Part shown: positions 1 through 10,604 of the stretch, in pieces
Position numbering within the stretch: the first letter of the stretch is position 1
Layout: every line of letters begins with the position of its first letter
Assembly (NCBI GenBank): GCA_002914805.1
Contig: JXTB01000027.1
Span: 242,121 to 306,120, forward strand
Direction: 5' to 3'
Origin: Parasponia andersonii
Taxonomy: Eukaryota; Streptophyta; Magnoliopsida; Rosales; Cannabaceae
DNA: 64,000 nucleotides
Made by a program: the position numbers and the translations under genes
The notes under the pieces: generated by a model
The model's database searches: none
The model's input: the letters and a program-made list of their open reading frames with translations, nothing else
What the model was told of the DNA's origin: nothing

Positions 1-2061
1 CTAAAGTTAATATGCTTAAGGATGATTTGAGTTATCTTATCCAAAATATCATACCTTCACCTAAGCCCACGTTATAACCTTAATGAAGATTTTTTGATCC
101 TTGGTGCTATGTTTATCTGCATTAGTAGAGATGGATTTGGAAAACAAACTTATGGAACTTGATTGTTACCTTTAAGATTTTTTGCTTAATATATGTTTAC
201 GTAAACTTATCTGGATTTCACACAATAATAGAAGAAAGGCGCACACACATACACGAAAAATCCAATTTGAAATGGGACATGCTTTTGAGTTATTCTTAAT
301 ACCTAGCTAATATTTGCACTTTTCTTTAGGTTATGTTATTATGTGAGTATTGAGGAACCAATCAGAAATTATCAGTATTAGTACATTACATCTTGTGTGT
401 TTTTAAGTATTTTTTTTTCTTTTGCTCCAAAACTAGAAAAATCTTAAGTTTGGGGGTGTGTTAAGTCCATAATAATGGAGTTATCTAGTACTAATGTGCC
501 TTAAGTTTTTCTATATTCTTGTTTATATTAAGTTGTTTTAATGAGTTTTTCTTGTTGTTTTGTTTGTTTATGTTGATAAGAGAATGAAACAAAGGTATTT
601 CATACAAAATGAGGTGAATTTGAGACTCACAAATAGGTCTTTCTAATCATTAAAATTGAATTTAATCTGATACGGTTGTAATGTAATGAAAATGATACAA
701 ATCGAAGCTCAAACGAAGAAATGGTACACCTTAGAAACTAAGGCACCAAACCAATAGAAAGTGGTGCTGCAGTGTGAAAAAGTGGCATTGTAGTGCTAAA
801 AAGTGGCTCCACAGTGTCAACTCTCGAGTAATTTTAGCAATGCAGCGCTACTCCTTGCGTCTTGAGTCAAAAATTGACAGCCGAAATTAATTTTTTGATA
901 ATCTAAGAGTTCAGATTCAGCCTACTTAGGTTTACACGAGCTTCCTTTAAAGACCTTATCTTTGGGGTTAAAAGAAGGATGTTAAGATAGAGAGAAAGAA
1001 GATGATGAAGACATGTTCTAACCTACTCCATTTCTCGACTTCCTCTACAATATCAAGACAATAGTTTGTTCTTAGCTTTTTATTTTTGTTTTCTTGAAAG
1101 CTTTTCTTTGTAATTTCTATATTTAGAGAGTGATATTGTTTAGAGTAACTCTTTAAGGGAGGATTCAAGAGAGCAAAAACTAAATTTGGAAGAGGAGATT
1201 GACAATCTCCATGAACATCTTCAAGCTCTTCAAAAAGAGAGAATTCTAAAACTCTTTTCTCTTTGATATTTTATATTTCTTGAATTTATTGTATTAAAAT
1301 TTTATTGTTCTCAATTTATACCATGAACTAAATTCCTTTTTGTCTAATTTTACTATATGGACCAACTTTGAGTATTTTGTAGTGTATTTCTCTCATATTT
1401 TATTAATTAAATCAATTGTTGAATTATTTGTTTTTACCTTGTACTTATTGCTGTTATTTAATTGATTACTAAATAGATTATTGAGTGAAACTTTTATGAA
1501 CTTAAGAAAAGGAATTTATGTTTGGATATAGGTAGAACAATATAAGATTACCCAATTTGTGGTAAGTTTGCATATGATAGAAATATACCTATGTGACTTG
1601 TGTAACTTTTGTATGAGAATAACTAAACTTAATGAATCTAGTCAATTTATGTTAGGAATAATATAATAGCTTGTCTAGATATTTTCATTTATGTCTTAAG
1701 AAAGAGTTTGTGAATACATTCAAATTCTTGATTGACAACTCTAGTGGATTGATTAGTTTAAGAAGGGAATTAAGATATTGTGCGTTTAAACTATGATTAG
1801 GGAATTAGTAAATTTCGATATTTTTCTTCTTGCTTACTTTCATTTATTTTGCATGATTAGTTAGTTTCCTTCATTTTATTTCTTCAAAATCTATATATTA
1901 TTTGTTTGGATAAAATTAGAGTTGAGATAATTTTGATACTTAGCATTGAATTGGAAATCATTCTCTGTGGGTTTGACACTCTACTTACATATCTATATTA
2001 TTTGTGACCGTATGTACTTGCACGAGAGTATGTGTTTTATAGTTACATATTTCAACCAACA
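1..2061 (+). mobile_element. 3' end of a Ty3/gypsy LTR retrotransposon (E1)
   Basis: The element enters from the left edge of the window, so only the last part of its internal region (1-458) and its 3' LTR (459-2061) are present. A purine tract at 446-458 (AAGTTTGGGGGTG) sits directly before the LTR start TGTTAAG, as expected of a polypurine tract. The internal tail shares a stretch around 57-100 (CACCTAAGC...) with element E2 near 23018, and its LTR is the same family as both LTRs of element F. No coding sequence is recognisable in the part seen. It is a broken, old copy. Lineage within gypsy (Athila/Tat-like) is inferred from the primer sites of its relatives F and E2. Confidence 0.8.
459..2061 (+). 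repeat. 3' LTR of gypsy element E1 (about 1.6 kb)
   Basis: The LTR starts TGTTAAG after the purine tract and ends ...CCAACA, the usual TG...CA form. It contains a cluster of short similar units around 758-815 (GTGGTGCTGCAGTG, GTGGCATTGTAGTG, GTGGCTCCACAGTG) that recurs in both LTRs of element F. Length matches the F LTR (1636 bp). The other LTR of this copy lies outside the window, so no age can be read. Confidence 0.8.
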
Positions 2062-2359
2062 GAACACACTCAAGAGCCCTCTTCACAAAAATAATGAATA
2101 CAATAATAGCTTAGGAGATTTCAGAACAATGTACTGTATATGTTCTAAGATTGGTTCAATATAATTTACAAGAGTAATTAATGTAAAAATAAACTAAGAC
2201 ACTTTGAAAGTAAATAGATATTAATTTAAGTTCATGCTCTGTGTTAAATTAACATACCACCGAATAAAGCTTTATGTATATATATATCCAAGAACATGTC
2301 TGGAAAAGCCATTAACACTAATCGTTAAATTGTAAGGATAGAATTGTAAAAATGTGTTC

Positions 2360-2470
2360 ATCCTTCACTTATTTGCCGACGTGATTATTTTTTGCCCGTT
2401 GGTAAATGTGCTCTTTACCGATGCGTTCGGCTAAGCATATCGGTAAGGCCTTCATCCCTGTAGTAATACA
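2360..2470. mobile_element. possible CACTA (En/Spm-like) stub
   Basis: The stretch holds several copies of a CCGAC/TACCGA/TCGGTAA motif in both orientations. An 8-bp perfect inverted repeat (TTACCGAT at 2415-2422, ATCGGTAA at 2439-2446) is included, and the stretch ends in CTGTAGT, which resembles the TTGTAGTG end of CACTA elements. Such subterminal repeats are known for En/Spm transposase binding. No matching left end or 3-bp duplication could be established, so this is a weak call. Confidence 0.3.
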
Positions 2471-2589
2471 ATGATGGTTTTAGAACTTTTCAAAAGCCGA
2501 AAGAAGAAAGATTTTAAGTAAACAAGTCCATGTTCGTAAGTACAATTATGTAAAAGTAGTTCTAAAACTATTTTTTTTAATAGAAAAAA

Positions 2590-3280
2590 AAGAATGAAAT
2601 TTTTTTTGTATTTTTAGAAATTCAAAATAAGTACTTTCTATTTAAAGAAAATTATCACTAAAATATCCTCAGTTTTAAAAAAATTTAAAAAACTCTTGTA
2701 TTATTAAAAATTTAAAATAAATACTTTTTATTTGGATGATTATATTATTTGCTACTTTTGACTGCGTAAAAGCTTCAGAAAAAATAGTAAATTAACATTG
2801 TACCATATTTGAAATGAAGAAAGAGAGCATACATATACATATGGCCTAAAACTTATTAAAAAAAAAAATAATATTTCCTATATACTTGTAGCGCCAATTT
2901 AAAAAAGAAAAAAAAAATCTGTTTAGAAATTTTTGTCTCTTTTGTCACTTTTGAAATTTTTGAAAATTTTAGATTTTTTTTTTTCTAGATTTGTGCTATA
3001 ACTATGGAGGGTAGAGTAATTTTTTTTTTTAAAAAAAGAGATTTTAGATCATATGTATTTTCTCTCCCTTCTTTTTTATGTATGATGTGACTTAAAATAA
3101 TATAATAAGGGGTAAAATATTAACTTTACTAATATTTTGGAAGTCAAATTTTAATAATATAAAGGATTTTTTCACACATTTTTAAAATTAAGGGTATTTT
3201 AGTAATAATTTACCTTAAATTGAAGACAATTATTTAAATCTCCAAAAAGCACAATTTTTTTTCATACTTTTTAAAAATAT
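2590..3280. repeat. inverted-repeat pair, probably a decayed non-autonomous DNA transposon
   Basis: The left arm, about 2590-2700, and the right arm, about 3165-3280, read as each other's reverse complement with many mismatches. Both include an AGTATTTT/ATTTTAGTGATAATTT-like stretch followed by an A/T-rich end. The roughly 460 bases between them are AT-rich without an ORF. Long degenerate terminal inverted repeats suggest a MULE-type or other non-autonomous element, but the ends and target duplication are not clear. Confidence 0.4.
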
Positions 3281-4238
3281 AGGTAGAGGAATGACAATGT
3301 GGCGGATCAAAAATAGTTTTTCAATTACCATTATCATCTTTAAAAATCAATCACAATATCATATCTGCCTCATTAATCATTCTTTTAGATGTGAGGACGA
3401 TGTAAGTATTAACTAACGGATAATGGAAAAAATCATGGTTACTCATTACCCATTGATAATAATAAAATATTAAAAAAATTAAGATAAAAATATAAATTTT
3501 TTTTCATAATCACAAATCATTAAACATAACAATATACTAATAATTTTCAAATTTTAAAATTTAAATATATAAGTACATTTAGCTCTCCAAATTTATTATA
3601 TTAGCAAAGATATAAGAATATAAATAATGTAAAATTAAATATATATATCTATATATATAATAATTTTTTTATATGAATATATATATAGATGGATACAGTG
3701 CAAAATATGTTTATACCTTCCCTGCACCATACTCACGTATTAATAGTGCGGTTATTCTCTGTCCTAGTCATTTTCTCTATTTAAGTGATTTTTTTTCCTC
3801 TTTATTTAGATTGAAAAACTACGAATATCCGTAATTATGAATTATATTAAAAAATATTGCTAAAGACAATAAAGGTACCCTTCCAAACTACTACTATATT
3901 CTACACAGTTTATTTTAATGAACTAAATATTAAACCGCTCTCACTTAATTTATTTTTGTTGTCCAAAACCAAATTAATTAGTCGTGAGAAAAGAAAGAAG
4001 AAAGGATATAGCTTAGGCTCTTACAAGGAGTAATAAGGAGACAAGCCATCTTCGAGAGAAACTCAAAACAGCAAGTATATATAGCAATTACATATCTTAT
4101 TCATCCCCAAACTATACGCCAGGAAAAATGTTACATGTATGCATTGAAAAAAAAAAGTATAATACAACAGATTATGTGGTATGTATTCAGCAATGACATT
4201 GTTTTAGCATTTAGCATCCTGCATGCATCACTAATGTT

Positions 4239-4499
4239 TTAGTGTCCCTCTCCTTCTGATCTGGTAACGGACTCTTTGATTGGAACCCGAAGTAGCCGAC
4301 CATTGCTCCTGGATCTGTGACCTGGTCCTCCTGGGCTTGGGCCCGAATGCTTGATAGTCCTAAGGCCTGTTGCTCCCCATGGGCTCCCGGCCCACTTGAT
4401 AGCGTTCGACCCTCGAGCTTCGCTTCCACAAAAGGCGAAGCTCAACAGGAGCAGCAAAAGAACAGCTCCAAAACGCAGCGTTCTTGCTCTTTCAGCCAT
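4239..4499 (-). CDS. PIP/PIP-like secreted peptide precursor (SGPSPGGPGH), 86 aa
   Basis: This single-exon gene encodes a small secreted signalling-peptide precursor. Residues 11-24 are a leucine-rich hydrophobic core typical of a signal peptide, with likely cleavage near CGSEA/R (28). The diagnostic motif SGPSPGGPGH lies at residues 52-61 and fits the PIP consensus SGPSxxGxGH exactly. In this family the motif is released as a short proline-modified peptide and is sensed at the cell surface by receptor kinases (RLK7 for Arabidopsis PIP1), boosting immunity or restraining growth. A tail of 25 residues follows the motif and ends SEGEGH (81-86), perhaps a decayed second motif; two-motif precursors are known. 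The start is the ATG just before the hydrophobic core. The gene is richer in GC than its surroundings, as real exons often are here. A CEP precursor is a less likely alternative because the PTxPG part is absent. Confidence 0.85.
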   Translation of the reverse strand: MAERARTLRFGAVLLLLLLSFAFCGSEARGSNAIKWAGSPWGATGLRTIKHSGPSPGGPGHRSRSNGRLLRVPIKESVTRSEGEGH

Positions 4500-4670
4500 A
4501 TGATCTTCTGTTTTCTGCGTCTGCCAACAGCAGAGAAAAGTCTAGTATTAGCTGATGAACCTTAAGCGATATTTAAACTAAGAAAGGGAACTATTTTGTA
4601 TATATTATATTGATATATATTGTTGGTTTCCGAAGTGGGATATTTAGAAAGTATAACCCCTAGGGTCTTC

Positions 4671-4680
4671 TTATATATAG
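4671..4680 (-). promoter_or_regulatory. candidate TATA box of the minus-strand PIP gene
   Basis: On the minus strand this reads CTATATATAA, a good plant TATA box, about 170 bases upstream of the start codon. That would give a 5' untranslated leader of roughly 140 bases. The leader between it and the start codon contains other AT runs, so the choice is by similarity and spacing only. Confidence 0.5.
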
Positions 4681-4699
4681 GAGAACTGTATTTAGTTAT

Positions 4700-7600
4700 A
4701 AGGTAATAGTGTGGGCTTTGGAGGATTCAGGATTGTTTATTTGTAATATAGTTTTATTTATTTATTTATTTATTTTGGCAGCCCCATATGCGGTTGCCAA
4801 AGAAAATACAAGCAGCTTGGGGTAAGTTAGAAGGAATAGGAAATGCATTGAACGGAGAAAAGGGGAGCATGAATTTTCTGGCTGCCGCCGTTTGTGGTCT
4901 CTTTCAAGTTGAAAATTGATGTGGACCGCTACTTTAAAGACATAAATAATATTACAATGTCAATACAAATAAATAAAAGAAAAAGTCCACTTAAAAACTT
5001 GTACATTTTTCCTAAGCAAATTAGGTCTATCGAATCTTTTCTCTTCTAGTGCAAGACTCCTCTAAAGGCCTTTCAACTATTTGATATGAAATCCGATGAG
5101 AGTACATATATCTAGTAAAATGTGTTGCGTTTTTGTTTTTAGTAATTTCTTATGTGACGTTCTTTTTTCACTAAACGGGTATGAATGTTATTTCAATTGT
5201 GGATTTGCTTCAAACAAGTACGAAGATCCTCGTACAGTATCGACATATAATAGACAACAAAAGATATGCTAAACGATAGAAAAATTACAGTAAGTGAATA
5301 TTATATTGTGTTGTACAATGGTTTTACCTCTTTGTCGGTTTCGTTCGAAAACTTAGGGGACAAATCTAATGTCACATGCATACAGAACATAAGAACATGA
5401 CGTAGTATGGCTCAAACTTAGATAATAGGTTTTTGATAGTTTCACTTGCATAATAGTTATTTGAGTGAAAACTTAGCTATTGTTTATGGATAATTAAAAA
5501 GCTAGCTATAATTTTTTTTTAAAACGTTTCTTAATTAAGTACCAACAATATTTTATTTTATTTCTTACTTTTTGAAATTAACAATATTTTGTTAGTACTG
5601 TACACTTTTTGCCTTTCCGTTTAGGTGGGTCCTTGGTACGGACAAACAAAATGAGAGGGTTTTATGCAATATGTCTAAAGTCAACGGAATTATCAAAGCT
5701 TATACCAGCGTCGGGCTCTTGAGATCCTACCCAGGAAAAAAGAAAAAAATCAGTATAGTGGTAAATTAATCAATAAATTAGCTCGACTCACAATGCTTTT
5801 GTTTCATGTGGTGATTCAAAGCGCTTACATTATCTTCTGCCTCACGACAAGCAATCTATCTTTTCTATGAAACAACGTATTTTAAACCATAGTTTTAAGA
5901 GAGACAGAGGAGCCACTCTTCTGCAGTAACATGGACCTAATTATCTTATCTCCAAGTAACGTGACATGGTGACTTTTTACTGTGCAAGTTTTAGATATTC
6001 TTGGTAGTTTCGATGCTTAGAATCCAAAAATAAACTTAAGATATGTCACGTAATCAAATTCTTCTACTCGGTGTTACTAAAAATTATAGTTACAAATACA
6101 CCATATTTATGACTTCAAACTACAACCCTTTACTTTCCTCAAAATCAAACTGGAGTCACTGTCTAAACTGATCACATAAATGGAAAAATAACCAATCTCA
6201 AATGTTAGGTAATAAGTTGCATGAGTTTAGATTTCATTAAGATTCATATTTTCAGTCCCTTTCACTTCTGAATTTAAGTGACTATATTCGGGTTAATTAG
6301 CTAGTCAACTTAGTATCAAACTCTTGGCAGCACAGTTCAAAGATTTGGTTTCGGTTAATTTCATGCACGGAATCAAGGAATAATATTATTGGATCGCAAC
6401 ATAATTTTCCACCGAAAGAGAACTTGGTTGGACTCTTACCTTATTCAATAGTACTGAGTAGTACTGATTTATACGTTAGGTTGTAATGACGCCAATCTCA
6501 GGACATGCTAAACGTTACAAATAATATTGGGAATTGACGGCCCCTTACCATTTTACGGTTATTATGATAAAGAAAAAAAAAAGAAAAAACTTTGAGTTTT
6601 CTTTTATATCAAATAAAACATTGGTTTTTCAGTTCTAAGAAGAAAAATCTCAGGTTTCCGGTTTTATCAAATAAAATAGTGAGATTTTTAATTCCAGTTA
6701 AAATAGACCCAAAACAATTTGATCAAACTTTAGCGTGTAAAAATATAATATGACGAAGACTTTATTTTTTAGCTATTTTATACTATTGAACCATTATTTT
6801 TTAAAAAATTTTATTCAACTAAAAAGATGCCAACTTTGTTGAATAGAAAGATATTGTTTTAGTTTGGGTACTTGCAATGAGAATAGCTTGCACAATTGAG
6901 CATGACACTATAAACCAAGGGTAAATATGTTTTGACTTATTTTGCAAGTTAATTGGTACTAAATCACTGACTTAGCATAATTTAATTGAATTTTATAATT
7001 CTAAGTTTTTTTTTTTGGCTAAAATTAAAAGATGCAAAGATTTTTTTTATTTTTTGTCCCGACTTTGTACGTATATTGTCAATGTTACATGAATCTCTTT
7101 CTCCTCTTTTGTAAGTTGTAACCGCCAAAGAAGGTGATCATGTATCTCTCCCCAAAACTATTTTGATATGTGTGGAGGTAGGATATTACAATAACGTACC
7201 TAAATCTATATCTAAACTCGTGTAGATTTTGATTGTTTTGCTTTTAGAGATCCGAAAATTTTTGTTAAAGGGGCAGTGTCAAATAATGGACTGAATCATG
7301 AGGTCGATTCGCACAACGTGCTCTAATAATTGACGGCTGATACCGTTTTTGAAAATGATCCTTCGAAATTTTAAGTTGCAAGATAGGTGATGGACCCATG
7401 CTAAATATTTCTATATTTTTTGTATATTTAATTTTGGTATCTAATACCGTAGGTTTTTTTTTTTTTTTTTTTCACTTTATGTGTAAGTATTTAATTACCT
7501 TTTTCTTAACGGGTTGTCAGAGAATGTTAAATTATTGTCCTCTTTATTAACTTCACCACACACGCACACTTTTACTCACTCAACAACTTAAGCTAGTCTC

Positions 7601-8119
7601 AAGTGAAAAAAAGAAAAGGGAAAAAAAAAACAGAAAGCTTTGTTAATACTTTTTCTTAAGTTAAACTTGTACTACAGAGAGAAGAAAAAATTAGAAAAAT
7701 TTATAAGGCAAATAATCTAGGTAATTTAGGAAGCATAAAAGTGCGACTACATAAGTTTGAAGTTTAAGGCTGGGCGGTTTTAGTACATTTTAATTATGTT
7801 TTTTTTAATGGATAATTTAATTTAGTATCACTAGCGTTAGCCTATAAAGATAGCTTCCATAACTGATCATATATGATATGCTTTTTCTACGTAATTTTAT
7901 TTTATTTTTTCCATCCTTTCTATATGATCTACGTAATTTGATGGAAATATTCCAATTATCTTCATTTCACTTTTTTTTTTCTTTTACAGATTCCAAATCA
8001 ATTATTTTTTAAAAGGAAATTCCAAATCAACTCCAGGAATAACAAAAAAGCTTAAACATTATTCGTTGAAAGTTATGTAATGTAAAAATTAAAATAACAA
8101 AATGAAAAATTATAGAGTA
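4700..8119. other. intergenic region upstream of the first PIP gene
   Basis: About 3.4 kb of AT-rich DNA in which I see no coding sequence, RNA gene or clear transposon end. Near the gene (4884-4889) there is a GCCGCC core, a possible ERF-type site, in an otherwise AT-rich promoter, but a single short match is weak. Confidence 0.5.
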
Positions 8120-8340
8120 CCAATTCAGTAGGTATTTTTTTTTTATCTATACATAGGTATCATTTTGATCAACAAAAATTTATTATGTATATTTTTTATT
8201 GAAAAAATAGGAGAGAGAAATAACATTACTAATGCATATCTTTTCATACACCTCATAATAGTCATTGCATCATTATTAGATGATTATCTAACAGTTAAAA
8301 AAAATACCTACACATAGGAAAAAAAATACCTATGAGATTG
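8120..8340 (+). mobile_element. MITE family copy 1
   Basis: A 221-bp element with terminal inverted repeats of about 22 bp (CCAATTCAGTAGGTATTTTT at the left, ATACCTATGAGATTG at the right end). It is alignable along its whole length to copies at 62976-63194 (same orientation) and 58434-58639 (opposite). The interior includes the shared AAATTTATTATGTATATTTTT and GATGATTATCTAAC stretches. It has no ORF. Its right end abuts the start of the G LTR, so it probably inserted close to that LTR's tip. The superfamily is unknown because no clear target duplication is visible. Confidence 0.75.
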
Positions 8341-10604
8341 GCAATCATATATAATATATTTATATTATATAAATAATATAAAGATAAAATAGAAAGATCA
8401 TATAGCCCTTAATTAATAGTGGTCTTTGGGTTAATTTAGTAATCAAATAAGTCTCTCTTTAAGAAACTCTAAGGTCTAATAATCTGCTCAGTTTTATACA
8501 TATGTTTTATAGAAAAATACAGAGAGATAGTTTTGTGTATTAAGAGAGAGAGAGAGAGAGAGAGAGTGGAGGCTATGCTCATTTAAGAAGAAGATAGTGA
8601 AAACTACTATCATGGGTTATTGAGATTCACTCCTAAGTTAATAAACTCTTAACCACTTAGGTTTTATATTTTAGTTTGATTTCAGGATTGAAATTGAATG
8701 TCTAGGATTAGGGTTTTGAATTACTCATAAATTATTTATAAAATATGGTGATGAATTTGGTAGAGAAAGAAGTCTATCGATATAAGGATTCAAATAAGAC
8801 AAATTTTATGTGATTTGGTTGTGTGGATTAAAAGTTATGACTTTTAGAGTTTAGGGCTAAAATGTAAAATTGCAATAGTAATTACAACTGCATTTATAGA
8901 GGATTTCAGTGGTTTGATTGGGTCATATTTTTGTATGGTTAAAAGCTTATCGAATTATCTTTTCAAAGATATATAATTTATCAAAAATAGAACCAAAGAG
9001 TTATAATTATTTGAGGTGAGTACTACGAATCTGAAAAAATCTGAAACTTTTGGCACTTTTAGTAAAACGTGGTAGTGATTTTTCAGACTTTATGGGATTC
9101 ATCTATAGAGCCTATAACTGCATTCTTGACACTACTAGGACCCTCACTACTTATAGAATTCGTCTCTTAAGTTTGGTGGTTTTTAGCGATATGTCAGAAT
9201 TATTGTAAATCGTGGGAAGTTGAGATTACTAGAAAAAAGTAGAGTTGACCATAGAAAGTTTATGGATAGCAACTAGTCATTGTTCTGAGTGTAATTAGAG
9301 TGTGTTTGCAATGATTTGATACTTATATATCATTTATGTGATATAGGTTCCAAAAAGAATGTGTAGATTATTTGGTTTAAATAGCATGCGAATGAGGTAA
9401 GTAATTTTTGATCTTTTCTAATAGGTTTCCTCGTCCAAAAGTTAAATATTTTATTGTTTTATTATTTATAATATAATTACATTTACAAGTATTTTCTTTA
9501 AAATATGATTTCAAGTAAAAATATATTTTGCTGTTAAGATTATTTATTGAAAGAAATCTGTTTTATTGAAATAACATAATTTTTGTGAAATATAGTATGA
9601 TTCTATATTTTTATAGTAAATTATGTATCAAGTATATGAATTACTATTGAACGTAGTAACAAGAAAATTGTTTTGGAATAACTACAATGTTATAATGAGA
9701 TAAAAATAAAACTATTTATGATTCGCTATTATAAATAAATGTTTTGAAACTCTCTTTAATGAGTATGCACATGGACCGAATCCACAGGGTTATATGTGGA
9801 CAGTGCTAACCTACCTGTAAGGTTAAATATAGTAGATTTGTACTTGGCTGTATGGGTTATGTATAGTAGATTCAGACCCAACTATAGGGGTTATTTATGG
9901 CAGTTATGGACCTGGCTATTGTGGTTATTTATGGTAGATTCAGAGCCGACTACAAGGGATATTTGTAGTAGATTCAGATCTAGTCATAAAGGTTAAGTGT
10001 AGCCATAGTCGCCAAATACTGAGAAAAAGAATAATTGAAATTATTATTGACTAAAAAGAGATTTAAAAAGATGGAATTGGAAACTTATTACTTCTTTTTG
10101 TCAAATTATTTACTAAACGACTTGATTTGAATATTTTCAAAAATATTGATTTCTGAAACTAAATTTGTTCTGAAAAATATTTGTCAATGATTTTGGTTTT
10201 AATATACTTGATCCAACTAAGTAAGGTTAATAGTTACATAATGAGCTTTTAGCTCACCCTTTTATTTGTAAAGATTATCAGTTAAGAGGTTCATTAAAAG
10301 AGAACTTGTCTAGATAATTGGGATGTATTTGGATTAATGAGTAAAATAGGGAAATTCATTCATTCTTATTCGGGAAACATGAAGATTGGAAAGGTCAATT
10401 AGTATAAATGTATTAAATTATAATATGTATTTTGTATAGTTAATTTTTAACATTTAGAGCCTTAATAGAATTATTATATTGCACATGATTTATTGGAGTC
10501 TAATTATTCTTTATTTTTGTGGATCGTAGATAGATGTCTTGCATATTTATAAAGCTTTACCTTATAGGTATGCGGTGTACATCCTCAAAAATGGGGTATG
10601 ATAA
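8339..10604 (+). repeat. 5' LTR of element G (about 2.27 kb)
   Basis: The stretch aligns to 13523-14826 plus 24853-25620. Landmarks shared by both copies are the CATATAGCCCTTAATTAATAG stretch near the start, a GA microsatellite (8545-8567; 13749-13781 in the other copy), an AGACAAATTTTATGTGATTT stretch, and a tandem array of about 44-bp units at 9815-9995. The end is TGATAA here and TGATACA in the 3' copy. Confidence 0.75.
9790..10000 (+). repeat. tandem array of about 44-bp units inside the G LTR
   Basis: Around five degenerate units, each carrying GGTTAT-TATA(G)GTAGATTCAGA-type sequence, follow one another. The corresponding part of the 3' LTR (24880-25030) carries fewer units. An open frame through the array encodes a repeating peptide and is a by-product of the repeat. 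Confidence 0.6.

Larger units (their letters stand above)
2062..4238. other. intergenic region left of the first PIP gene
   Basis: AT-rich DNA with no convincing coding sequence. It holds a short inverted-repeat stub (2413-2446) that resembles the subterminal part of a CACTA transposon and a longer inverted-repeat pair (about 2590-3280), both listed separately. The last 100 bases or so would be the 3' untranslated region of the minus-strand PIP gene. Confidence 0.6.

Noticed and set aside
4211-4429. Overlapping minus-strand open stretch in the first PIP gene with LSSGPGAHGEQ
   Set aside because: It runs in another frame of the same exon, has no signal peptide, and its SGPG is a chance likeness to the PIP motif.
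4239-4499. CEP-family peptide as an alternative to PIP
   Set aside because: The PGxGH-like end is shared, but CEP peptides need a P-T-x-P-G stretch before it, which is replaced here by SGPS.
4317-4565. Plus-strand open stretch opposite the first PIP gene
   Set aside because: Antisense shadow of the GC-richer exon with no recognisable features.
9796-9996. Repetitive 66-codon protein
   Set aside because: It reads through the 44-bp tandem array in the G LTR; the peptide repeats only mirror the DNA repeats.
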